From assembly GCA_017647785.1 (NCBI GenBank), contig JAGCJW010000026.1, positions 1-64,000 on the forward strand: 64,000 bases of DNA, read 5' to 3'. Below, piece after piece: positions 42,781 to 50,746 of this stretch. The DNA is from Bacteroidales bacterium. Its GTDB lineage: Bacteria > Bacteroidota > Bacteroidia > Bacteroidales > P3. The first letter of the stretch is position 1; each line of letters opens with the position of its first letter. Position numbers and translations under genes: made by a program. Below the pieces are notes generated by a model. That model did not search any database and had not been told where the DNA came from. It saw nothing but the letters and a program-made list of their open reading frames with translations.

Positions 42781-43980
42781 ATGAGTTTCATTGAAATTAA
42801 TTCCGAAATCGGAGAATTAGAGGGGGTTATTCTTCACACGCCTGGTGTTGAGATTGAGAGTATGACTCCTAGTAACATTCAACAAGCATTATACAGCGAT
42901 TTATTAAATTTAAATATTGCATCAAAGGAATACGCCAACTTTTCAGGGGTATTGTCAAAGTGGACTAAGACTTATCAGGTAAAGGATTTGCTTTCTGAAA
43001 TCTTAAAGAATAGAGAGGTTAAGACTAATCTTATTGATAAGATTTTAAAGGCAGAGAATAAGGAGTATTTATTTTCTGAGTTTATTGAGAAAGAGGCTGA
43101 TGAACTTTCTAAAATTCTTATTGAGGGTTATAAGTATAGAGAAGGGGTTTTTAATCCTTTATATAATCTTTTCTTTACTCGTGATGCTTCTTCAAGTGTT
43201 TATGATAAGGTTTTAATTCACTCTATGTCAACTGATGTTAGGGATAGAGAAAGTTTTATAATGGAGGCTATCTTTAAGAATTATTTTAATACTGATACCA
43301 TCAACCCAAGAGCATGTGATGGTGCTCATACTGAGGGTGGTGACGTGTTGATTGCAAGAGAGGATGTGTTGTTTATTGGTAATGGTTGCAGAACTAATAA
43401 GGCGGGTATTGATTTCCTTACTAAGTATTATGCCGCAAGAAAGGAAAAACAACATATAATCGTTCAAGAATTACCTGAAAAACCTGAATCTTTTATCCAT
43501 CTTGATATGGTGTTTACTATGCTTGCTCAAGATAGATGTATGATTTATGAACCTATTATAAATAATCCTATTGGACAGTTTAAGGTTACTCATATTGAAA
43601 TAGATAATGGACAAATTCATTATCATGAAAGAAGCAATATGCTTGAAGCAACTAAGAAACTTGGTTTTGATTTCAATCCTATTCTTTGTGGTGGTGATGA
43701 TGAGTGGATGCAAGAGAGAGAACAATGGCACAGTGGTGCTAATTTCTTTGCTTTAGGTGAAGGTAAGATTCTTGGTTATGCTCGTAACACTCACACTATC
43801 GATGCTTTAAACAAGGCAGGTTTCGAGGTATTAAGAGCAGAGGACGTTTGCCAAGACAAGGTAAATATGAGAGATTACGAAAGATTTGTAGTTACATTTG
43901 ATGCTGCTGAACTTCCTCGTGGAGGTGGTGGTGCAAGATGTATGACTATGCCTATTAAACGTAAAAAAGTTAACTGGTAA
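42781..43980 (+). CDS. arcA: Arginine deiminase
   Basis: 399 residues of the guanidino-group-modifying fold. Catalytic motifs are present: FTRD (about residue 136-139), HTEGGDVL, HLDMVFTML and the C-terminal GGGGARCMTMP with the nucleophilic Cys. The enzyme converts arginine to citrulline and ammonia, feeding ATP production via carbamate kinase or giving acid tolerance. Ornithine carbamoyltransferase (arcB) and carbamate kinase (arcC) are not adjacent, so the pathway is split or the gene serves arginine catabolism alone. Confidence 0.93.
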   Translation: MSFIEINSEIGELEGVILHTPGVEIESMTPSNIQQALYSDLLNLNIASKEYANFSGVLSKWTKTYQVKDLLSEILKNREVKTNLIDKILKAENKEYLFSEFIEKEADELSKILIEGYKYREGVFNPLYNLFFTRDASSSVYDKVLIHSMSTDVRDRESFIMEAIFKNYFNTDTINPRACDGAHTEGGDVLIAREDVLFIGNGCRTNKAGIDFLTKYYAARKEKQHIIVQELPEKPESFIHLDMVFTMLAQDRCMIYEPIINNPIGQFKVTHIEIDNGQIHYHERSNMLEATKKLGFDFNPILCGGDDEWMQEREQWHSGANFFALGEGKILGYARNTHTIDALNKAGFEVLRAEDVCQDKVNMRDYERFVVTFDAAELPRGGGGARCMTMPIKRKKVNW

Positions 43981-43996
43981 TTTATAATACTTAAAA

Positions 43997-46900
43997 ATGA
44001 AAAGATATAATCTAATAAATAATGTTTTGGGTTGGGTGATTTTTTTAATTGCTTCAACCGTTTACCTTATGACTGCAGAACCTACTGCTCCTTGGTGGGA
44101 TTGTGGTGAGTATATTGCAACAGCAGATAAACTTCAAGTGGGACACCCTCCTGGAGCACCTACTTTCCAATTATTGGGTTCTTTATTCTCTAACTTTGCA
44201 GGTTCTGACACAAGTTTAGTTGCTTACACTATCAATGCTATGAGTGCTATTTGTAGTGGTTTCACTATTCTTTTCTTGTTTTGGAGTATTACTATGCTTG
44301 CAAAGAAATTAGTGAAGAATCAAGAGGAAATGACTACTGCTCAAATGATTGCAATATTCGCAAGTGCTGTAGTTGGTAGTTTGGCATATACTTTCTCTGA
44401 TACTTTTTGGTATTCGGCAGTTGAGGGTGAGGTTTATGCGATGAGTAGTTGCTTTACTGCTATTTCGTTTTGGGCAATATTGAAATGGGAAGCAGAGGCA
44501 GATGATAGACATAATTTAAGATGGTTGATTTTGATTGCTTTCTTGATTGGTATTTCTATTGGTGTTCACTTACTTAACCTTTTGGCAATCCCTGCTATTA
44601 CTTATGTTTTCTATTTCAAAAAATATCCTAACGTAGAGAAAAACAAGAAACGTAATTTCATTCTTGTAGGTATTATTTCTATGATTTTGGTCGCTATAAT
44701 TCTTTTCTTTATAGTGCCTTATATAGTAATATTTGCAGGTAAGTTTGAAATATTCTTTACTAACTCTATAGGTCTTCCATTTAACACAGGTACAATAATC
44801 TATTTCGTTCTTTTGATTGGTTTACTTGTTGCAGGTATTCTGTATTCTATCAAGAAAGGAAAGGTTATTCTTAATACAGTTATTCTTTCAGTGTTATTTA
44901 TCTTGGTAGGTTATACTACTTTCTTTGTATTGGTTATTCGTTCTAATGCAAATACTCCTATTAATGAAAATGCTCCAAAGGATGCAACTGCGTTATTAAC
45001 TTACTTAAATCGTGAGCAATATGGAGATACTCCTCTTTTACATGGACAGTATTTCAACGCTATGGCAGTGGACCAAAAAGAGGGTTCTTCTAAATATATT
45101 AAAGACAAAGAAAACGGTAAATATATAGAGGTTAAGCAAAGAGGTAAGATAGTATATGAGTCTGATAAAACAACTATCTTCCCAAGAATGTGGAGCAATG
45201 ATGCAAGTAGAAACCACCCTACTTATTATAAGATGTGGAGTGGTATGAATGAGGGGACTGACAGAACTCCTACTTTTGCTGAAAACTTAAAATATTTCTT
45301 CCGTTATCAAGTTAATCACATGTATTGGCGTTACTTTATGTGGAACTTTGCAGGAAGACAAAATGATATTCAATCTCATGGTATTCTTCTTTCAGGTAAT
45401 GAACCTATGTCTGTAAGCAATGGAGAGAAAGACTTACTTCATGGAAACTGGATTACAGGTATTGATTTCATTGACCAAATGCGACTAGGTCCACAAGACA
45501 ATCTTCCTGTGGATTTAGCAAACAACAAAGGAAAGAATAAACTTTTCTGCTTACCTTTATTGTTAGGTTTAGCAGGTTTGATATTCCACATAAAGAAAGC
45601 ACCTAAGGATTCATTTGTAGTATTTTTACTATTCTTTATGACAGGTTTGGCGATAGTGCTTTATCTTAACCAACCTCCTGCACAACCAAGAGAGAGAGAT
45701 TACGCCTATGCAGGTTCGTTCTATGCTTTCTCTATTTGGATAGGATTGGGAGTTTACGCTTTATATGAATGGACTCAAAGAGTTAAGAAAATAAAACCTG
45801 AGTTGAGAGCAACAATCCTTGGTGTTATTTGCTTATTGGCAGTGCCTGTTCTTATGGCATCAGAAGAGTGGGATGACCATGACAGAAGTGGTAGATATAT
45901 GGCAAGAGAATTTGCAAGAAACTACCTTGAAAGTTGTGAGAAAGATGCAATCCTTATTACTTTTGGTGATAATGACACTTTCCCTCTTTGGTATGCACAA
46001 GAGGTTGAAGGAATACGCACTGACGTTAGAGTTTTGAACTACACTCTATCAGGAATGCATTGGTATGTGGAACAACTTTATAATAAGGTTTACGAAAGCG
46101 AAAAATTACCTTTCACATTAGATAAGAAGTATTATAGTTTAGGTTTAGATATCTCTTTGGTTACTCCAAGCAATGAAACTTATAGAGATATTAGAAGCGT
46201 ATTGAAAGAATTTGACACAAACCCTAATACTACTACTTTCTCTAATGATGGTGATTCTGTAAAGGTTCTTCCAACTAATAATTTCTATATTTCTTTCAAC
46301 AAAGCAAAAGCAGCAGCAAATGGTATATATCCAAAAGAATTAGTTGATGAACAAGAAGGTAGAGTTGAATTCTCTATCAATATTCCTGAAGAATATCGTT
46401 ACGAACAATTAATTAGAAACGAGTTAATGCTTCTTGATATATTGGGAACTAACTGTTTTGAGCGTCCTATCTATGTGATGAATCCTCGTTACTTAACAAA
46501 GGTATTCCCTGATATACAAAAATATATAAGACAAGAAGGTATAGTTTATAGAATCGTACCATATCCTGCAGATGGAACATTTGATTACAACAAGACTTCT
46601 AAACTTTTCCTTGATAAATTCCAATGGGGAGGAGTTAAAGATAAAGGCGTATATCTTGAAGAAGCAGTAACTATCAACAATTCAAGAAGTATGCGTAATA
46701 ACTTCTCTTTATATGCCAATAAACTTATAAATAATGGACATAAAGCAGAGGCAGTTAAAATACTTGATAAGTCTTTGATTGAGTTCCCAAGTTCAAAAAT
46801 TCCTTTTGACAGATATGATATTATGCTTGCTGAAGCATATTTAAAGGCAGGTGCAATGGATAAAGGACAAGGAGTATTGAATGAACTTATTTCTTACTAT

Positions 46901-47371
46901 GTGTCTTACGTTAAATATCTTGAACAATTCAAAGGCAAGAAAGCAAAAGCAGTTGAAGGAGAAATAACTCTTGCAATCTATGTTCTATCGGAATTGGCAA
47001 GTTTAGCAGAAAACTATAACTTAAAAGCAGAACTTGATTTAGCAAAATCTATTCCTATGGTTTCAGAAATAATGGAAACATATAAGGTAAGAGATTTAAT
47101 GAACGAATATGCAGTGAAGTTAAATCAAGTAAATTCTATGGTTAATGTAGATAAGGCACAAGCAGAAGCAGTTTTATTGGAAGTTATTGAAGGATTGAAT
47201 ACTCAAATTCTTTCAACAGGTAATAATACTTTAATAGAACAATCTGCTCAATACTTTGGATTTATTTATAACATTGCTTACAGAAATTCTTTATTAAAGG
47301 TTCAAGAAGCATTAACTAAAAATCCAAAGATTCAAGAAGTATTAAACACTTTAATGGCACAACAACAATAA
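43997..47371 (+). CDS. DUF2723 membrane protein (GT-C glycosyltransferase-like) with C-terminal repeat region
   Basis: 1124 residues. The N-terminal half holds about 12 membrane segments and the DUF2723 signature PTAPWWDCGEYIA with GHPPGAPTFQLLG, whose acidic residue sits in the first external loop as in GT-C glycosyltransferases. The family has been classed as glycosyltransferase GT117, from memory. A second conserved block is QPPAQPRERDYAYAGSF. Residues about 630-860 form a soluble domain; about 900-1100 are helical TPR-like. Probable role: transfer of sugar to exported proteins or glycans. It follows arcA by 16 bases. Confidence 0.88.
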   Translation: MKRYNLINNVLGWVIFLIASTVYLMTAEPTAPWWDCGEYIATADKLQVGHPPGAPTFQLLGSLFSNFAGSDTSLVAYTINAMSAICSGFTILFLFWSITMLAKKLVKNQEEMTTAQMIAIFASAVVGSLAYTFSDTFWYSAVEGEVYAMSSCFTAISFWAILKWEAEADDRHNLRWLILIAFLIGISIGVHLLNLLAIPAITYVFYFKKYPNVEKNKKRNFILVGIISMILVAIILFFIVPYIVIFAGKFEIFFTNSIGLPFNTGTIIYFVLLIGLLVAGILYSIKKGKVILNTVILSVLFILVGYTTFFVLVIRSNANTPINENAPKDATALLTYLNREQYGDTPLLHGQYFNAMAVDQKEGSSKYIKDKENGKYIEVKQRGKIVYESDKTTIFPRMWSNDASRNHPTYYKMWSGMNEGTDRTPTFAENLKYFFRYQVNHMYWRYFMWNFAGRQNDIQSHGILLSGNEPMSVSNGEKDLLHGNWITGIDFIDQMRLGPQDNLPVDLANNKGKNKLFCLPLLLGLAGLIFHIKKAPKDSFVVFLLFFMTGLAIVLYLNQPPAQPRERDYAYAGSFYAFSIWIGLGVYALYEWTQRVKKIKPELRATILGVICLLAVPVLMASEEWDDHDRSGRYMAREFARNYLESCEKDAILITFGDNDTFPLWYAQEVEGIRTDVRVLNYTLSGMHWYVEQLYNKVYESEKLPFTLDKKYYSLGLDISLVTPSNETYRDIRSVLKEFDTNPNTTTFSNDGDSVKVLPTNNFYISFNKAKAAANGIYPKELVDEQEGRVEFSINIPEEYRYEQLIRNELMLLDILGTNCFERPIYVMNPRYLTKVFPDIQKYIRQEGIVYRIVPYPADGTFDYNKTSKLFLDKFQWGGVKDKGVYLEEAVTINNSRSMRNNFSLYANKLINNGHKAEAVKILDKSLIEFPSSKIPFDRYDIMLAEAYLKAGAMDKGQGVLNELISYYVSYVKYLEQFKGKKAKAVEGEITLAIYVLSELASLAENYNLKAELDLAKSIPMVSEIMETYKVRDLMNEYAVKLNQVNSMVNVDKAQAEAVLLEVIEGLNTQILSTGNNTLIEQSAQYFGFIYNIAYRNSLLKVQEALTKNPKIQEVLNTLMAQQQ

Positions 47372-47395
47372 AAAAACTAAAATAAAGTATAAGAA

Positions 47396-48094
47396 ATGAA
47401 AAAGAGCGATTTAATATTTATTTTAAGCACACTTATCGTAGTAGGAGCGTTTGTCTTTGTAGAACCAATAAACTCTTGGTTTATGTCATGGTCCTCAGCA
47501 AAGGATTGGCGTTATATGGTTTTAGCATTCTTTAAATTCGCAATTCTTGCAACAGCAGGAGAATGTATAGGACTAAGAATTAGCAAAGGAGTTTACAACG
47601 AAAAAGGATTTGGAATCTTACCAAGAGCATTTGTTTGGGGTATATTAGGAGTTGGAATTACAATTGCGATGACAGTTTTCGCAGCAGGTAGTTTCAAAGT
47701 ATTAGGATATTTTGGATTAGACATCAATCCTTTAACTATCTCTCAAGAATCTTTTGGAGTTCAATTGATTTACGCCGTTACAGTTTCAGTATTGATGAAT
47801 ACTTTCTTTGCACCAATGTTTATGACTGTGCATAAAGTTACTGATACTCACATTCTACAAACAGGAGGTACATTAAAAGGATTCTTCTCTCCTATTCCAT
47901 TTGGAAATATCATAGCAAACCTTAACTGGAAAGTACAATGGGGATTTGTATTCAAAAAAACAATTCCATTATTTTGGTATCCTGCACACACAATCACTTT
48001 CTTATTACCATCAGAGTACAGAGTATTGTTTGCTGCCTTATTAGGAGTTGCCTTAGGAGTTATTTTATCAATAGCAAATATGAAAAAGAAATAA
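47396..48094 (+). CDS. Membrane protein resembling the Mpv17/PMP22 family
   Basis: 232 residues with about five hydrophobic segments. The C-terminal part reads FWYPAHTITFLLPSEYRVLF followed by a final membrane helix, very like the Mpv17/PXMP2 signature (W-x-P-x-Q-x-I-N-F-x-x-V-P-x-x-x-R-x-L-F). Mpv17 is known from mitochondria and peroxisomes, where it is thought to form a channel. The match is by eye only. It starts 24 bases after the DUF2723 gene and may be cotranscribed. Confidence 0.6.
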   Translation: MKKSDLIFILSTLIVVGAFVFVEPINSWFMSWSSAKDWRYMVLAFFKFAILATAGECIGLRISKGVYNEKGFGILPRAFVWGILGVGITIAMTVFAAGSFKVLGYFGLDINPLTISQESFGVQLIYAVTVSVLMNTFFAPMFMTVHKVTDTHILQTGGTLKGFFSPIPFGNIIANLNWKVQWGFVFKKTIPLFWYPAHTITFLLPSEYRVLFAALLGVALGVILSIANMKKK

Positions 48095-48107
48095 AATTTT
48101 TTAGTTA

Positions 48108-49298
48108 ATGAATAAAAAAATCTTTTTAGGTTTGAGTTTAGTTTGCCTATTCTCAAACCTTTTTTCACAAGAAAAGAAATTCGGTTTTGAATTCTATGGT
48201 TGGGTTAGTCCACAATATTTCATAAACTCTCACGAAATAGTAGAAGCACGTGATGGACAACTATCGCTTTACCCAAAACCTGCAAACTATGACGAAAACG
48301 GAAAAGACAGAAACCAAAATATAAATCAAAACTTTTCTGCCGCTGCAAGTCGTTTTGGAGCAAGAATATTCCTTAACGATGTTCTTGGAGCAAAGGTAGT
48401 TGGTAATTTAGAAACCGACTTTACAGGACAAAGCGATGCAAATATGCACCTATTAAGATTAAGACAAGCAAACGTAAAGATGAGTTGGGACGAATTAAGT
48501 CTTACAATGGGACATGGTTGGAGTGCATTTTGCGTTCCTGAAATGATGCCTGCAATGCAAGACTTAAACAACGGAGCACCTTTCCACCCATTTTCACGTC
48601 TTAATCACATAAGATTAGACTACTCTCCTATTAAAATCTTAAACATAGTTGCCACAGCAGGTTGGCAAAGAGACTACGCCTCAATAGGAGTTAATGGAGG
48701 AAGATATTACCAACAACAATCCTTTGCATCCTTACCTGAATTAAATCTTCAACTTCAAGTAAAAACTGACAATTTATTTGCAGGAGTTGGAGCAGAATGC
48801 AAAGAACTAAAACCAAGAAAAGAATTTGAAACTTCACTTACAAGTTTCGCTTACACAGCATTTTTAAATTACAAGACAAATAACTTAAACCTAAAAATGC
48901 AAGCAATAAGCGGAGGAAATCTTAATGATTATTGTATGGTGGGAGGATTTTACGAAAGAGTGAATTATGGTGTTCCTACCGGTGAATACACACCTACAAC
49001 AGTCAATTCCCTTTGGTGCGATTTATCTTACAATCTTGGAAGAATAACTCCTGCATTATTCATAGCAGGTGCAACACACGAATTTGACAGAACAGAAACT
49101 CATACTTACGGTTCGGGAATGAGCATAGAAAACCTTTATCGTATAGCACCAAGAGTAGATTTCTTCTTAAACAAAGACCTGTTCTTTACCCTAACTCTTG
49201 AATACACAAACGTAAAATACGAAGACGCAGTTTGCAAAGACAGAGTTGGAAATTGCAGATTAGGAGTTTCTTTATTGTATAAGTTTTCTTCTAAATGA
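48108..49298 (+). CDS. Porin-like outer-membrane beta-barrel protein
   Basis: 396 residues. The signal peptide (1-20, ending LFSQ) is followed by alternating amphipathic strands (FGFEFYGWVSPQYF, KVVGNLETDF, LRLRQANVKMSWDELSLTMGHGW) that fit a porin-type barrel and end in LGVSLLYKFSSK. Sequence around the aromatic belt resembles Bacteroidota porins of the DUF-type phosphate-porin relatives but no substrate can be named. The stop overlaps the dapF start as ATGA. Confidence 0.75.
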   Translation: MNKKIFLGLSLVCLFSNLFSQEKKFGFEFYGWVSPQYFINSHEIVEARDGQLSLYPKPANYDENGKDRNQNINQNFSAAASRFGARIFLNDVLGAKVVGNLETDFTGQSDANMHLLRLRQANVKMSWDELSLTMGHGWSAFCVPEMMPAMQDLNNGAPFHPFSRLNHIRLDYSPIKILNIVATAGWQRDYASIGVNGGRYYQQQSFASLPELNLQLQVKTDNLFAGVGAECKELKPRKEFETSLTSFAYTAFLNYKTNNLNLKMQAISGGNLNDYCMVGGFYERVNYGVPTGEYTPTTVNSLWCDLSYNLGRITPALFIAGATHEFDRTETHTYGSGMSIENLYRIAPRVDFFLNKDLFFTLTLEYTNVKYEDAVCKDRVGNCRLGVSLLYKFSSK

Positions 49299-50095
49299 AA
49301 ATAGAATTTTACAAATATCAAGCAACAGGAAACGATTTCATAATCATTGACAATAGAAATCAAGATATAAACTTAACAGAAGAAAATATTAGATTTCTTT
49401 GCCACAGACACTTCGGGATTGGAAGCGATGGGTTAATCATATTGGAAAATGACGACAAGACTGATTTCTCTATGCAGTTTTTCAATCCCGATGGTAGTGG
49501 TGGAATGATGTGTGGCAATGGCGGAAGAAGCATCGTAAAATTTGCAGCAGACAAAGGCATAATCAAAGAAAGTTGTTGCTTTATTGCCCCTGACGGACTA
49601 CACTTTGCAACAATAAAAGACGACATCGTTAGTCTAAAAATGGTAAACCCTACCCTATTTCAAGCACATCAAGACGGATATTACATAAACACAGGTACAT
49701 CTCACTTTGTTGTTTTTGAAAACTCCCTAAACGAAATCGACATAATAAAAAAAGGTAGAGCATTACGCTACGATGAAAGATTTCTCACCTACAAAGGTTG
49801 CAACGTAAACTTCGTTGAAGAAATCTCAGCAAACAATTTAAAAATCCAAACATATGAACGAGGAGTAGAAGACGAAACCCTTGCTTGCGGAACAGGGATT
49901 TGCGCCTCTGCCCTAACATATAGTGTAAAGAAACAACTACCTTACGGAATTCACACCATAAATCTTTCTGCCAAAGGCGGAGAATTACAAGTAAGATTTG
50001 AGAAACAATCCGACAATCAATTCAGCGAAGTCCACCTTATAGGAGAAGCAAAAATGGTATTCAAAGGAGAGATAAATATTTCTTTGTTTCAGTAA
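49295..50095 (+). CDS. dapF: Diaminopimelate epimerase
   Basis: 266 residues. The two catalytic cysteines are visible in GGMMCGNGGRS and ETLACGTGICAS, along with the opening KYQATGNDFIIID. DapF converts LL- to meso-diaminopimelate for lysine and peptidoglycan. The last codons (…SLFQ stop) coincide with the first unit of the downstream 21-bp repeat array, so the repeat encodes the C-terminus and stop. Its start overlaps the porin-like gene. Confidence 0.97.
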   Translation: MKIEFYKYQATGNDFIIIDNRNQDINLTEENIRFLCHRHFGIGSDGLIILENDDKTDFSMQFFNPDGSGGMMCGNGGRSIVKFAADKGIIKESCCFIAPDGLHFATIKDDIVSLKMVNPTLFQAHQDGYYINTGTSHFVVFENSLNEIDIIKKGRALRYDERFLTYKGCNVNFVEEISANNLKIQTYERGVEDETLACGTGICASALTYSVKKQLPYGIHTINLSAKGGELQVRFEKQSDNQFSEVHLIGEAKMVFKGEINISLFQ

Positions 50096-50158
50096 TTTTT
50101 TTCTTTGTTTCAGTAAATTATTTCTTTGTTTTAATTTTCTAACTCTTTGTTTTATTCT
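50075..50158 (+). repeat. 21-bp tandem repeats, TTCTTTGTTT family, four units
   Basis: Units of exactly 21 bases start at 50075, 50096, 50117 and 50138. The first two contain TTTCTTTGTTTCAGTAA, the third and fourth CTTTGTTTTA variants. Unit 1 lies wholly inside dapF and ends on its TAA. The block resembles those at 12291-12373, 22376-22412 and 55133-55186. Confidence 0.85.
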
Positions 50159-50200
50159 TGTAATTCTTAGAGTTATTTTTTTAATAATCAAACATATAGA

Positions 50201-50222
50201 TTTACCCCCCCCCGAAAAATTT
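50201..50222 (+). repeat. 22-nt C-tract element, copy 2
   Basis: TTTA, nine C, then GAAAAATTT; it differs from copy 1 (22131-22152) at a single position. It lies 18 bases upstream of the -33 element of the lipoprotein promoter. Confidence 0.75.
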
Positions 50223-50240
50223 ATTTTCCTTGATTTTTAT

Positions 50241-50271
50241 TTTGCGGAAATATAAATTCTTTGTACTTTTG
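50241..50271 (+). promoter_or_regulatory. Promoter for the DUF6567-like lipoprotein
   Basis: TTTG at 50241-50244, exactly 19 bases, then TACTTTTG at 50264-50271: an excellent Bacteroidota promoter, 41 bases before the start codon. Confidence 0.78.
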
Positions 50272-50312
50272 CTTGTAAATAACATATTTTATTAACATAA
50301 AAAGATATTATT

Positions 50313-50663
50313 ATGAAGAAAAGTTTATTAACAATCCTTGCTATTGTGATTGTAGCATTGGGAATGACAAGTTGTTCTACTACAAGTAAATTGCAAACTA
50401 TGGATAATAGTTTAGTTATCCTTGATTCTGCGAACTTTGAATATGTAAAAACAATTAAGGAAGATGCTTCTGCAACTTATATTTTAGGACTTTGTGGAGG
50501 CAATCCTGAACAAAAAGCTATTGATAAATTGAAAGCTACTGCTAATTTACAACCTAACCAAGCCCTAACAAACTTTACTGTTACAAAGTCTTTCCATTCA
50601 ATTTTTGGAATAGTAAACATCAAAACTATTACTGCAACTGCTGATGTTATTCAGTTCAAATAA
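50313..50663 (+). CDS. Small lipoprotein, DUF6567-like
   Basis: 116 residues. The lipoprotein signal ends MTSC (Cys21). The mature part shows the pattern of Bacteroidota DUF6567 lipoproteins: an opening strand (ANFEYVKTIKEDASATYILG), a helix with KAIDKLKATANLQPNQAL, and a closing TATADVIQF strand. The function of the family is unknown. It stands alone with its own promoter and terminator, and the C-tract element is just upstream. Confidence 0.7.
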   Translation: MKKSLLTILAIVIVALGMTSCSTTSKLQTMDNSLVILDSANFEYVKTIKEDASATYILGLCGGNPEQKAIDKLKATANLQPNQALTNFTVTKSFHSIFGIVNIKTITATADVIQFK

Positions 50664-50694
50664 TTAAGATTTTATTTATTTTTTGATAATAAAA

Positions 50695-50726
50695 AAAACG
50701 AAGTCCCATTTTTGAGACTTCGTTTT
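50695..50726. terminator. Bidirectional terminator
   Basis: AAAACGAAGTC (50695-50705) pairs with GACTTCGTTTT (50716-50726) around a 10-base loop, lying between convergent genes. Confidence 0.88.
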
Positions 50727-50746
50727 ACTTTTGTATATCTTAGAAA

